From RPQJ01 sp963726665 (GTDB taxonomy: Bacteria; Pseudomonadota; Gammaproteobacteria; Steroidobacterales; Steroidobacteraceae): 64,000 nucleotides of DNA. A program made the position numbers and the translations under genes. Below the pieces are notes generated by a model that saw only the letters and a list, made by a program, of their open reading frames with translations, ran no database searches and had not been told where the DNA came from. Shown in pieces: positions 28,555 to 37,286 of the stretch. Position 1 is the first letter of the stretch. Each line of letters begins with the position of its first letter. The stretch spans positions 1 to 64,000 of the forward strand of contig CAVSDW010000017.1 in the NCBI GenBank assembly GCA_963726665.1. Direction: 5' to 3'.

Positions 28555-31500
28555 TTGAACGCACAGCCCACCCTCGACACGATCAAGCCCGCAGCGCCCG
28601 GCCTCGACCCGCCGGCGCGACTGCGCGAGATCCCCTACAACTACACTTCGTTCTCCGACCGCGAGATCGTGATCAGGCTGCTGGGCGACGAGGGCTGGCG
28701 CCTGCTCGACGAACTCAGGTCCGAACGGCGCACGGGTCGCTCTGCCCGCATGTTGTACGAGGTGCTCGGCGACATCTGGGTCGTGCACCGCAACCCGTAC
28801 CTCGAGCAGGACCTGCTGGACAATCCCAGGCGCCGCGGACAGTTGATCGCAGCCCTCGAGCACCGACTCACCGACATCGAGCGGCGGCGCGACCGCGCGG
28901 ACGAGGCGCGCGACGCACGCGTCGCGAAGCTGCTGGCCGCGGCCCATGAATCGGTCACGGAATTCTCGCGCTCCTTCGAATCCACCGAGGCGCTGCGCCG
29001 GCGGGCAAAGCGGCTCCTGCGCCGCCACACGCACGCCGACAACGTCTGCTTCGACCCGTACGCGCGCGTGTCGCACGCCACCGACGCCACCGACTGGCGG
29101 GTCGAGATCCCCTTCGTCGTGCTCGCACCGGATGCCGAAGACGAAATCCCGGGCCTCGTGCGCGCCTGCGTCGAGCTCGGGCTCACCATCATTCCGCGCG
29201 GCGGCGGCACCGGATACACGGGCGGCGCAGTGCCGCTCACGCCGCTCGCAGCGGTGATCAACACCGAGAAACTGGAGCGCATCGGGCCGGTCGAGACCGT
29301 GGACCTGCCCGAGGTCGCGCACGCCGTACCGACCGTGTTCACGGAAGCCGGTGTCGTCACGCGCCGCGTCGAGGAGGCGGCGAGCCGCGCCGGGCTCGCA
29401 TTCGCGGTGGACCCGACCTCTGCGGACGCCTCCTGCGTCGGCGGCAACATCGCCATGAACGCCGGCGGCAAGAAAGCCGTGTTGTGGGGCACCGCGCTCG
29501 ACAACCTCGCCTGGTGGCGGATGGTCGACCCCGAGGGCAACTGGCTCGAGGTCACCCGCGTGGGCCACAGCCTCGGCCGCATCCACGAAGCGGGCATGGC
29601 GAGGTTCGACCTCGTCTGGAAGGACGGCAGCCAGGCACCCGACCGGGCACGCACGCTTCGAACCGAACGCCTCGAGATCGAGGGCGCCCGGTTCCGCAAG
29701 GCGGGACTCGGCAAGGACGTCACAGACAAGTTCCTCGGCGGCCTGCCAGGCGTCCAGAAGGAGGGCTGCGACGGCATCATCACGAGTGCGCGCTGGGTGC
29801 TGCACCGCATGCCGGGCCACGTCCGCACGGTCTGTCTGGAGTTCTTCGGCCAGGCGCGCGACGCAATTCCCGCAATCGTCGAGATCCGCGATCACATCGC
29901 GGCACAGGCGGCTTCCGGCGTCTGCCTCGCTGGACTCGAGCACCTCGACGAGCGATACCTCAAGGCCGTCGGCTACGCGACCAAGTCGCGCCGGGGTGCG
30001 CTGCCGAAGATGGTACTGCTCGGCGACATCGCGGGCGACGACGAGTCCGCCGTCGCCCGCGCGGCGTCCGAGGTGGTCAGGATCGCGAACGCGCGATCCG
30101 GCGAGGGCTTCATCGCGGCCGGCGGCGAGGCTCGCAAGGCCTTCTGGCGCGACCGCGCTCGCACCGCGGCGATCGCCCGCCACACCAACGCGTTCAAGGT
30201 CAACGAGGACGTGGTGATCCCGCTCGAGCGACTCGGCGAGTACACCGACGCGATCGAGCGCATCAACATCGAGTTCTCGCTCGCGAACAAGATCGAGCTC
30301 GCAGATGCGCTCCGCGACTACTTCCAGGGCGCGCCGCGTGTCGGCAAGACCGGCGATCCCGACGTGGACCGGCTGCCCCACGAGGACGTGCTCGGCGACC
30401 GGCCGCAGCAGGCGCTTGCGGTGATCGCGACCGCGCGGGCGCGCTGGTCCTGGCTCGCGGGACACCTCGACGCCTCCGCCGCGGCATCGCTCGAGGATCT
30501 CTGCAGCCTGGGACTGGAGCCGCTGCGCAACGAGATCGCGCGCCGCGTGCGCGCCGAACCGGGCCTGCGCGTGTTCGACCTGCTCCAGGACCGCACGATC
30601 CGTGTGTCGTGGAAGAGCGAGGTGCGCGCGGAGCTGCGCCGGCTCTTTGCCGGCGGCCCCTTCGTGCCGCTGGTCGCCGACTTCGAGGCGATCCACGCGA
30701 GGGTCCTGCACGGCCGCGTCTTCGTCGCCCTGCACATGCACGCGGGCGACGGCAACGTGCACACCAACATTCCGGTCAACTCCGACGACTACGCGATGCT
30801 GCAGGAAGCGAACCGCGCGGTCGCGCGGATCATGCACATCGCACGCGAGCTGGGCGGCGTGATCTCGGGCGAGCACGGCATCGGCATCACCAAGCTCGAG
30901 TACCTCACCGATGCCGAGACCGCGGAGTTCCGCTCCTACAAGCATCGCATCGATCCGGAGGGCCGCTTCAACCGGGGCAAGCTGCTGCCGGGCGCCGACC
31001 TGAAGCGCGCCTACACGCCGAGCTTCAACCTGCTCGGTCACGAGTCGCTCATCATGCAGCAGTCCGACATCGCCTCCATCTCGGACGCGATCAAGAACTG
31101 CCTGCGCTGCGGCAAGTGCAAGCCCGTCTGCTCCACGCACGTGCCGGGCGCCAACCTGCTCTACTCGCCGCGCAACAAGATCCTCGCGACCTCGCTGCTG
31201 ATCGAGGCGTTCCTGTACGAGGAGCAGACGCGACGCGGCGTGTCGCTGCAGCACTGGGACGCGTTCTCCGACGTCGCAGACCACTGCACCGTCTGCCACA
31301 AGTGCGAGTCGCCCTGCCCGGTCGACATCGACTTCGGCGACGTGTCGATGGCGATGCGCGACCTGCTGCGGCGAGTGGGTCGCAAGCGCTTCAACCCCGG
31401 CACGGCTGCGGCGATGTTCTTCCTGAATGCGACGGATCCCGACACGATCCGCCTCACCCGCGGGCTGATGGTGGACTGGGGCTACCGCGCGCAGCGGCTA

Positions 31501-32511
31501 GGACACCGCGTGCTCGGGGCACTCGGCTCCGCGCAGACCAGGCGCCCGCCCGCGACCACGGGCGGACGGCCGCCGGTGCGCGAGCAGGTGGTCCACTTCG
31601 TCAACAAGAAGATGCCCGCCGGGCTGCCCAGGCGCACGGCGCGCGCGCTGCTCGACATCGAGGACCGCCACTACGTGCCGATCATCCGCGACCCGGTGCG
31701 CACCACGAGCGAATCGGAGGCGGTGTTCTATTTCCCGGGCTGCGGCTCGGAACGGCTCTTCTCGCAGGTCGGTCTCGCGACCCAGGCGATGCTCTGGCAG
31801 GTCGGCGTGCAGACGGTCCTGCCGCCGGGCTACGTCTGCTGCGGCTACCCGCAGCGCGGTGCCGGCCAGTTCGACCAGGCTTCGAGGATCATCACCGACA
31901 ACCGAGTGCTCTTCCACCGCGTGGCCAACACGCTCAACTACCTCGACCTGCGCACGGTCGTGGTGAGCTGCGGCACCTGCTACGACCAGCTGCAGGACTA
32001 CCGGTTCGGGGAGATATTCCCCGGCAGCCGCATCCTCGACATCCACGAGTTCCTGCTCGAGAAGGGCGTGCGGCTCGCAGGAGTCACGGGCACGCGTTAC
32101 ATGTACCACGACCCCTGCCACTCGCCGATCAAGACCGACGATCCGCTCAAGGTGGTGAACGCGCTGATGGGCCCGGGCTCGAGGCCGATCGAGAAGAACG
32201 ACCGCTGCTGCGGCGAGTCGGGCACGTTCGCCGTCTCGCGCCCGGACATCGCCACACAGGTGCGGTTCCGCAAGCAGGCCGAAATGGAGCGCGGTGCCGC
32301 TCGCCTGCGCGACGACGGCTTCGAGGGCAAGGTGAAGGTGCTGACCTCCTGCCCGTCGTGCCTGCAGGGTCTCAGCCGCTACGGCGACGATTCCTCGACC
32401 GAAGCCGACTACATCGTCGTGGAGATCGCGCGACACGCCCTCGGCGAGGACTGGCTCGCCGACTACGTGCGCCGCGCGAACGACGGCGGTATCGAACGCG
32501 TGCTGGTGTGA
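28555..32511 (+). CDS. giant FAD-linked oxidoreductase with Fe-S and CCG domains (DUF3683 type)
   Basis: Intact, about 1,319 residues. The N-terminal DUF3683-like segment REIPYNYTSFSDREIVIRLL is followed by an FAD-binding domain with IIPRGGGTGYTGGAVPL, then the FAD-linked oxidase C-terminal region with MHAGDGNVHTNIPVN and GEHGIGITKLEYL. Two 4Fe-4S motifs follow (CLRCGKCKPVC; CTVCHKCESPC). The C-terminal CCG domains show FPGCGSERL, CCGYPQRGAG, HDPCHSPIK and CCGESGTFA. It is related to GlcD/YdiJ-type 2-hydroxyacid dehydrogenases but longer. Likely a membrane-peripheral dehydrogenase feeding electrons to quinone. The exact substrate is unknown. The TTG start at 28555 is uncertain. Confidence 0.92.
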   Translation: MNAQPTLDTIKPAAPGLDPPARLREIPYNYTSFSDREIVIRLLGDEGWRLLDELRSERRTGRSARMLYEVLGDIWVVHRNPYLEQDLLDNPRRRGQLIAALEHRLTDIERRRDRADEARDARVAKLLAAAHESVTEFSRSFESTEALRRRAKRLLRRHTHADNVCFDPYARVSHATDATDWRVEIPFVVLAPDAEDEIPGLVRACVELGLTIIPRGGGTGYTGGAVPLTPLAAVINTEKLERIGPVETVDLPEVAHAVPTVFTEAGVVTRRVEEAASRAGLAFAVDPTSADASCVGGNIAMNAGGKKAVLWGTALDNLAWWRMVDPEGNWLEVTRVGHSLGRIHEAGMARFDLVWKDGSQAPDRARTLRTERLEIEGARFRKAGLGKDVTDKFLGGLPGVQKEGCDGIITSARWVLHRMPGHVRTVCLEFFGQARDAIPAIVEIRDHIAAQAASGVCLAGLEHLDERYLKAVGYATKSRRGALPKMVLLGDIAGDDESAVARAASEVVRIANARSGEGFIAAGGEARKAFWRDRARTAAIARHTNAFKVNEDVVIPLERLGEYTDAIERINIEFSLANKIELADALRDYFQGAPRVGKTGDPDVDRLPHEDVLGDRPQQALAVIATARARWSWLAGHLDASAAASLEDLCSLGLEPLRNEIARRVRAEPGLRVFDLLQDRTIRVSWKSEVRAELRRLFAGGPFVPLVADFEAIHARVLHGRVFVALHMHAGDGNVHTNIPVNSDDYAMLQEANRAVARIMHIARELGGVISGEHGIGITKLEYLTDAETAEFRSYKHRIDPEGRFNRGKLLPGADLKRAYTPSFNLLGHESLIMQQSDIASISDAIKNCLRCGKCKPVCSTHVPGANLLYSPRNKILATSLLIEAFLYEEQTRRGVSLQHWDAFSDVADHCTVCHKCESPCPVDIDFGDVSMAMRDLLRRVGRKRFNPGTAAAMFFLNATDPDTIRLTRGLMVDWGYRAQRLGHRVLGALGSAQTRRPPATTGGRPPVREQVVHFVNKKMPAGLPRRTARALLDIEDRHYVPIIRDPVRTTSESEAVFYFPGCGSERLFSQVGLATQAMLWQVGVQTVLPPGYVCCGYPQRGAGQFDQASRIITDNRVLFHRVANTLNYLDLRTVVVSCGTCYDQLQDYRFGEIFPGSRILDIHEFLLEKGVRLAGVTGTRYMYHDPCHSPIKTDDPLKVVNALMGPGSRPIEKNDRCCGESGTFAVSRPDIATQVRFRKQAEMERGAARLRDDGFEGKVKVLTSCPSCLQGLSRYGDDSSTEADYIVVEIARHALGEDWLADYVRRANDGGIERVLV

Positions 32512-32524
32512 GCGGCCGGACGGC

Positions 32525-33169
32525 TCAGAATACGGCGGTGAATCCGATCAGCGCCTCGCCCTGGAAGAACGTGCTGCCCGTCGTCTTGAACAGGCAGTTG
32601 ACGCTTCCGCTGCCGGTGCAGAAGAACTGCGTGTCGGAACTCACTGCTGTGAGGTAGCCGCGCACACCGAGGGTCGCGGCAAAGTGCTCGGCGAACGGGA
32701 AACGCACTCCGCCGCCAACGCTGCCCGAGAACTTCGTCTCCGAGCCGTAGCCGCCGCCCGCGTCGAATTTCGTCCCGCCGACGGTGAGCGACAGGTAGGG
32801 CACGTAGTGCTCGTGCTCCATGAACAGCAGCGTCCCGCCCACCTGCAGGTACTCGATCGTGACGTCCAGGCCCTTCAGGGACGGGTCGCTCGTGTCCACG
32901 CTTGCGGACGCGTGGCTGTAGAGAAGCTCGTAGAAGGACGTCGGGTCGCGATAGATCCCGAGGTCCAGGCCCCAGTCGCCGGTGTCCTGCAGGTCCACCG
33001 ACCCGCCGGTGGACGACTCGGTGTTGTCCACGTCGAACTGCCCGCCCATCCGGTAGCCGACGTACGGCGTGAGCTCGGCACGAGGCTTGTCCGCGGCCGA
33101 GGCGTACTGCGCCAGCAGGACCAGCGGCAATCCGACGACCGCAACAGCCAACCACTTGAACGAGCCCAT
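32525..33169 (-). CDS. small outer-membrane beta-barrel protein
   Basis: 214 residues with a clean signal peptide (WLAVAVVGLPLVLLAQYASA, cut before ADKPR). Alternating strands follow, such as AELTPYVGYRMGGQFDV, GDWGLDLGIYRDP, YVPYLSLTVGGTKFDAG and FAATLGVRGYLTAV, ending with an aromatic C-terminal Phe (GFTAVF) as in BAM substrates. The layout is OmpW/OmpA-barrel-like with eight strands. Two Cys (FFCTGSGSVNCLF) could form a loop disulfide. ATG 33169 has an excellent Shine-Dalgarno (GGAGG, seven bases upstream). It is convergent with the giant oxidoreductase. Function unknown. Confidence 0.85.
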   Translation of the reverse strand: MGSFKWLAVAVVGLPLVLLAQYASAADKPRAELTPYVGYRMGGQFDVDNTESSTGGSVDLQDTGDWGLDLGIYRDPTSFYELLYSHASASVDTSDPSLKGLDVTIEYLQVGGTLLFMEHEHYVPYLSLTVGGTKFDAGGGYGSETKFSGSVGGGVRFPFAEHFAATLGVRGYLTAVSSDTQFFCTGSGSVNCLFKTTGSTFFQGEALIGFTAVF

Positions 33170-33299
33170 GTTCCAACCTCCGGCGAGGCCACGATCGGCC
33201 CGCATTGGCAGCGGATTGTACGCGAGGCGGGAATCCCCGACGTCACAGGCCGGCGCGCCGCTGCTACACTCGGTGCGAGTCACGGATTCCGGTACGACC

Positions 33300-33582
33300 A
33301 TGAGCGAACTGCATCACACCCTGCAAGGACTGCACGAGGAACTGCGCAACGTCGGAACGCCTCGATCCGGAGGATCGCGCGCTGCTCGAGACGCTGCTCG
33401 GCGACATACGCCGGCTGCTCGAGACGCCGACGAAGGCCGCCCAGGCGATCGACCAGCCGGCTGCAGCGGAAGTGCACGGCGACGCGCTCGAGGGCGCGGC
33501 GGTGCGACTCGAGGCGGGCCATCCCGGAGTCGCTGGTGCCATCCGGGCGGTGCTCGACGCGCTCGGGAAAGCGGGCATCTAG
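33300..33582 (+). CDS. DUF4404 family protein, frame broken
   Basis: About 93 residues, starting MSELHHTLQGLHEELRNV and continuing, after one extra G near 33353, with LDPEDRALLETLLGDIRRLL and ending VLDALGKAGI. The helical, soluble character and the start match DUF4404, a small proteobacterial family of unknown function. ATG at 33300, divergent from the barrel gene with 130 bases between. The stop TAG is at 33580-33582. A GC-rich hairpin (33616-33630) follows at 34 bases but has only a weak T-run, so I do not list it as a terminator. Confidence 0.75.
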
Positions 33583-33700
33583 CTGCCCGTAACCCGCTGT
33601 TTACCCTTGCCTTGTCGCGCCTGCGGCGCGGTCGTTTGAGCCTCGTCTGTTATCATCTGCGCGGTCCCTGAGACCCTGGATCAATACGGCACGAGAGCAA

Positions 33701-34000
33701 ATGCAGGAAGAATCCCAGTCGTTCGAGGAAGCCTTCGGCAAGGCCGTCGACCTCGGCAACCAGATCGCCGACGGCGACGAGAAGGCGGACCTGTGGGACA
33801 TCGCCGACGGGTTGCTGGCCGGCGCCGTCCAGTACTGGCTCTACACCCGCCAGCCCTGCGGCGATCCGCGGTGCGAGGACTGCCTGCCGATCAGCACGGC
33901 GGACGGCCGGCTCGAGCAGCTGCGACAGCTGGTGCGGGAATTCTCGGAAGAGAGCCAGTACTTCCACTCGCCGACCGACGCCAACGTGGGACGGGCCTGA
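33701..34000 (+). CDS. small acidic protein with CxxxxCxxC, unknown function
   Basis: 99 residues and strongly acidic (MQEESQSFEEAFGKAVDLGN, then IADGDEKADLWDIADG). The centre, LLAGAVQYWLYTRQPCGDPRCEDCLPI, carries three closely spaced Cys that could bind a metal, followed by a predicted helix LEQLRQLVREFSEES. No signal peptide, so cytoplasmic. Intact ATG-to-TGA frame with typical codon use for the window. I do not recognise the family. Neighbours (DUF4404, a secreted protein) give no functional clue. Confidence 0.65.
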   Translation: MQEESQSFEEAFGKAVDLGNQIADGDEKADLWDIADGLLAGAVQYWLYTRQPCGDPRCEDCLPISTADGRLEQLRQLVREFSEESQYFHSPTDANVGRA

Positions 34001-34129
34001 GGAATCACCCTCCTGCCGGCGGCGGCCGCTCGCTCGGCCCGCCATTTCTGCGCAATCCCGCCGGATAATCGGCTCGATCCCCGCCCCTGCGCGGTGCAGC
34101 CTGCGTGCGTCAGCCACGGAGGGCCGATC

Positions 34130-34660
34130 ATGATCACGAATGTTTCATGCACCGCCGCGATCGTCGCCGGATTGATGATCGGCAGCCTGGCCGCCGCTGC
34201 GTCGCGGGCGGCCACCGATGCCGCCGAGGCTCCCGCTACGGCAGACGCCAGTCACACGGAACCCGCCGGCGCAGCACCGGCACGACCGCAGGCGTCGCCG
34301 CCGGTACCGACGTGGCGCACGAGGCCGATTTTCGTGTGCGGCCATGCCGTGCCGGTGATTTTCTCGGATCGCCCCTGCGGTGCGTCCGCCGAGGCTCGCG
34401 TGCTGCGCGTGCACGATCCCGGCCCGGGGCGCACCGCGTCCATTGCCCGTGCGCCAACCCGCGAGACGACCATGCGGCGGCCCGAGCCGCGGGCCCCGGA
34501 GCCGAAGCAGGTCGAGCCGGACGAACGATGCCGCAAGCTGCGCGACGAGCGCGAACGGCTGGACGACCGCATGCGAGCCGGTTACACGGCTCGCGAAGCA
34601 GCGCGGCTCTGGAACCGCTGGCGCGAGGTCGGCGCACAGATCTACGCCGCGCGTTGCTGA
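34130..34660 (+). CDS. secreted basic protein with DUF4124-like segment
   Basis: 176 residues. The signal peptide (AAIVAGLMIGSLAAAASRA) is preceded by GGAGGG, seven bases before ATG 34130. Then come an Ala/Pro-rich linker, the segment FVCGHAVPVIFSDRPCGASA with two Cys (reminiscent of DUF4124, where YSDRPC is typical), and a basic helical C-terminus (DERCRKLRDERERLDDRMRA) ending YAARC with two more Cys, so two disulfides are possible. Intact. Probably periplasmic. The DUF4124 match is by motif only. Confidence 0.65.
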   Translation: MITNVSCTAAIVAGLMIGSLAAAASRAATDAAEAPATADASHTEPAGAAPARPQASPPVPTWRTRPIFVCGHAVPVIFSDRPCGASAEARVLRVHDPGPGRTASIARAPTRETTMRRPEPRAPEPKQVEPDERCRKLRDERERLDDRMRAGYTAREAARLWNRWREVGAQIYAARC

Positions 34661-34723
34661 GACCCGCGGACGGGCGCGGCGGCCCGGACCGCGCGCAGTG
34701 TCGGCCCGCGGACCGTCCCGGGC

Positions 34724-36373
34724 TCAGTCCAGGCCGAGCACGGACTTGCCCTGGATGAAGGTCACGTCCACCGGGATGCTGAGACCCGCCAGTCGCGCAA
34801 GATCGGTGGCGAGCTGCGGGCGGATGACGCCGAGCTCGTCGATGAGCTTCTGCACCGCCGCGTAGTCGCCGTTGCCCTGCAGCTGCAGCAGGGTCGCCGA
34901 CAGCGCGTCGACGGCTGCGCGCATCTTCTGCATGTCCACGCGGTAGTGCCCCCGGGCGTCGCGGGCGAATGCGCCCCGGTCCGCGAAGAAGTTGAAGCGG
35001 ATCATGTTCGCCTCGCCATGGGCGTCGGCCGAACCGAAGCGAACCGAGCGGAAGATTCCCGCAAGGAAGGTCACGTAGTAGTCCTCGAGCGAACCCCCGA
35101 GTTCGCCCTGCTCGTGGAGCTTGGTGATCATGTAGAGGCCGAGGACATCCGCCTTGCCCTCCTCGATGCCTGAATCGAGCTCCTTCAGCGCGTCGCGGAT
35201 CGTGCCCTTGCCGTTCACGGTGTTCTTGATGCCGAGACCGTGCGCGACCTCGTGGAACATGGTGTCGGCGAAAAACGCGTCGAAAGTCACGTGCTTGCGC
35301 TGCTCCGGCGCGATCAGCTCGTCGGCGATGGGCACCATGATCTTGTCGAACTTGGCGCGCATCACGTTCTTCAGCTGCAGACGGCGCGTGCCCTTGGCGA
35401 GCTGCACCTGGACGTCGTTCGGCAGGTTGACGGCGATGGTCTTCGCGGCCGTGTTGCAGTCGCCCGCGTAGTACAGCGCATCGTAGGCGTTCAGGTCCGA
35501 GTCCGTGCCCGGCGTCTCGGACTTGTAGGCCTCCGCAACCGGCAGGCTTCGCTGCAGGCCCGGAAGCATCGCCGCGTAGCGGGCCAGGCGCCGGCTCCAC
35601 TCCATGTCCTTCATCAGCACGTAGGCCTCGAAGGCCGTCTTGTAGCCGAAGAGATTGTCTTCGTAGGACTCGATCGGGCCGATCACGAGGTCGATGCGGT
35701 TGTCCTTCATGTCCAGCCATGCGATGTCGCTGGCGCGGTAGTCGTTGCTGGTGAGGGCCTTTGCACGCAGGCCGAGGTACTTCGCGAGACCCGGATCCTC
35801 CGCGAGGCCGGCAGCCTTCTCGAGCGTGCCGGCAGCGCGGCCGAGGGGCTCACGCCACTCGACGCTATAGGGAACGACGACGAGCTTTCCGGCCGCGTCG
35901 CGCCGGATCACGCTGTACTCGCCCGTCTTGCCCGGGAGGTCGGCGCGCTCGAACTCCTCCTTGGTCATGTCGACCGGATAGAAGCCCGCGCCCGGCGGCT
36001 TCGCGCCGAATCCCGGAACGAACGGCGCATTGCCGTCCAGCCGGTCCCAGGGGCCGTAGTTGAGCTCGGCGAACCGTCGGGCCGCCGGATCCGTGAGCCC
36101 GGCGAACAGCTTGTCGCGGTCGCCCGGGAAAGTCTGGATCCAGAACAGGCTGTCCATGACCTGCGCGGCGTCGATGAAGAGCCCCAGCATGGCGCGCTCC
36201 TTCGCCGAGAGCCCCGCCAGGTTCGCGGTCAACGTGACCGGCGCGTAGATGTCCGGCCGCGGCGCAACGAGCTTGACGACGGCCGGCGCATCGGCGCCGG
36301 CGACCAGGGTCGGCATTGCGGCGGCCGCAAGGACGCCCGTGAGACACAGGGAGCGGGCACGACTGAGTCGCAT
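34724..36373 (-). CDS. secreted zinc hydrolase related to dipeptidyl-peptidase III (M49)
   Basis: 549 residues with an N-terminal signal peptide (MRLSRARSLCLTGVLAAAAM). The metal site is FHEVAHGLGIKNT (HExxH at about residue 370) with the downstream Glu in GIEEGKADVLGLYMI, the layout of M49. In true DPP III the first motif is HExxxH; here it is the five-residue form, as in bacterial relatives of the family. FWIQTFPGDRDKL and YGPWDRLDGNAPFV are other conserved M49-like blocks. It is probably periplasmic and may cleave peptides. Intact; ATG at 36373. The Cys-rich protein gene lies 38 bases upstream on the same strand. Confidence 0.8.
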   Translation of the reverse strand: MRLSRARSLCLTGVLAAAAMPTLVAGADAPAVVKLVAPRPDIYAPVTLTANLAGLSAKERAMLGLFIDAAQVMDSLFWIQTFPGDRDKLFAGLTDPAARRFAELNYGPWDRLDGNAPFVPGFGAKPPGAGFYPVDMTKEEFERADLPGKTGEYSVIRRDAAGKLVVVPYSVEWREPLGRAAGTLEKAAGLAEDPGLAKYLGLRAKALTSNDYRASDIAWLDMKDNRIDLVIGPIESYEDNLFGYKTAFEAYVLMKDMEWSRRLARYAAMLPGLQRSLPVAEAYKSETPGTDSDLNAYDALYYAGDCNTAAKTIAVNLPNDVQVQLAKGTRRLQLKNVMRAKFDKIMVPIADELIAPEQRKHVTFDAFFADTMFHEVAHGLGIKNTVNGKGTIRDALKELDSGIEEGKADVLGLYMITKLHEQGELGGSLEDYYVTFLAGIFRSVRFGSADAHGEANMIRFNFFADRGAFARDARGHYRVDMQKMRAAVDALSATLLQLQGNGDYAAVQKLIDELGVIRPQLATDLARLAGLSIPVDVTFIQGKSVLGLD

Positions 36374-36410
36374 GATCGGGAATCTCCGGAGTACTTGAGT
36401 TGAATCCTGG

Positions 36411-36716
36411 CTACTTGCCGCGGCCGAACAGGGCCTCGAGCTCGGCGCGGGCACGATCGGCCGCCGACAGGTCGCCCGGCCTGTAGGCATGCGGCGTCGG
36501 CCGGAAATAATCGCAGAAATTGGCCCGCTGCTTGTCCTTGACCTCCTCGGCGATGGTCTCGCGGCAGTGCTTGGCGACGGACACGTCGTAGAACTCGCAC
36601 ATGCGGCACACGTGCAGCTCGGCCCGGCACGACCGGCATTCCTCGATGCGGCGCAGCGGCAAGGTGTACTCGGCGAGCGAGACGCCGCACTGCCAGCACT
36701 TGAGACCGTGATCCAA
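36411..36716 (-). CDS. Cys-rich zinc-ribbon-like conserved hypothetical
   Basis: 101 residues with Cys pairs CWQCG (near the N-terminus), CRSC and CRMCEFYD, plus single Cys in KHCRE and NFCDYF, giving up to eight thiols that could hold two metal ions. The tail RAELEALFGRGK is helical. No signal peptide. Intact; ATG at 36716. It precedes the M49-like gene by 38 bases and may be co-transcribed with it, and it is divergent from the DksA/TraR gene. The fold suggests a zinc or Fe-S protein; its function is unknown. Confidence 0.75.
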   Translation of the reverse strand: MDHGLKCWQCGVSLAEYTLPLRRIEECRSCRAELHVCRMCEFYDVSVAKHCRETIAEEVKDKQRANFCDYFRPTPHAYRPGDLSAADRARAELEALFGRGK

Positions 36717-36866
36717 TCGGAACCCCCGTCACCGAGGACGCCTTGCTACGCCGCCCCCCGCCACTTGTCAACCGCGACGCCGCGTACGCAATTTCCCTAT
36801 TGGTGGGGCGGCCCGCAGGGGCAATGCTTGCCCTGCAGCGCGCCGGCAAGCGGCAGGAGACATGGG

Positions 36867-37266
36867 ATGAGACAGAATCTCGACGCGCGGCAGATAGAGG
36901 AGCTCAGGTCGGCGATGCGCAAGCGCGCCGGGGAACTCCGCGAGGAGATCCGGCAGACGCTGAAGAAGAGCGATTCGGAACAGTACGCGCAGATTGCGAA
37001 CGAGGTCCGCGACCTCGAGGACGAGTCGTTCGCGGACCTGATCGTGGACGTCAACCTCGCCGAGATCGACCGCGACCTCGATGAGCTGCGGGCCGTCGAG
37101 GCCGCGCTGGAAAGCATCCGCGAAGGAAGCTACGGTCAGTGCGAGGGCTGCGGGCTCACCATCGAGTTCCACCGCCTGCAGGCTGACGCCCTCGGCGACG
37201 CGCTGCTTCGACTGCCAGAGCAGCTTCGAGCGGACCCACTTCCAGCGGATCGGCCACACGCTCTGA
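36867..37266 (+). CDS. TraR/DksA-family zinc-finger protein, frame broken
   Basis: About 132 residues: a long coiled-coil N-terminal half (IEELRSAMRKRAGELREEIR and on) and a C4 zinc finger read as CEGCGLTIEFHRL, then CFDCQSSFERTHF after correction of one extra G near 37182. The spacing C-x2-C-x17-C-x2-C is that of DksA/TraR proteins, which bind RNA polymerase. It lacks the clear DxxDxA tip of DksA itself (EIDRDLDELRAVE is near the position), so a DksA-like paralogue is more likely than DksA. ATG at 36867. Confidence 0.82.
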
Positions 37267-37286
37267 GGCGAAGGCCGAGGACGCCG

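Noticed and set aside
28393..31299. 968-residue open frame antisense to the giant FAD oxidoreductase
   Set aside because: Composition typical of a shadow frame; the sense frame has all FAD and Fe-S motifs.
33616..33637. GC-rich hairpin CGCGCC-TGC-GGCGCG as a terminator after DUF4404
   Set aside because: The T-run is only three bases and the stem is short, so it could be chance in GC-rich DNA.
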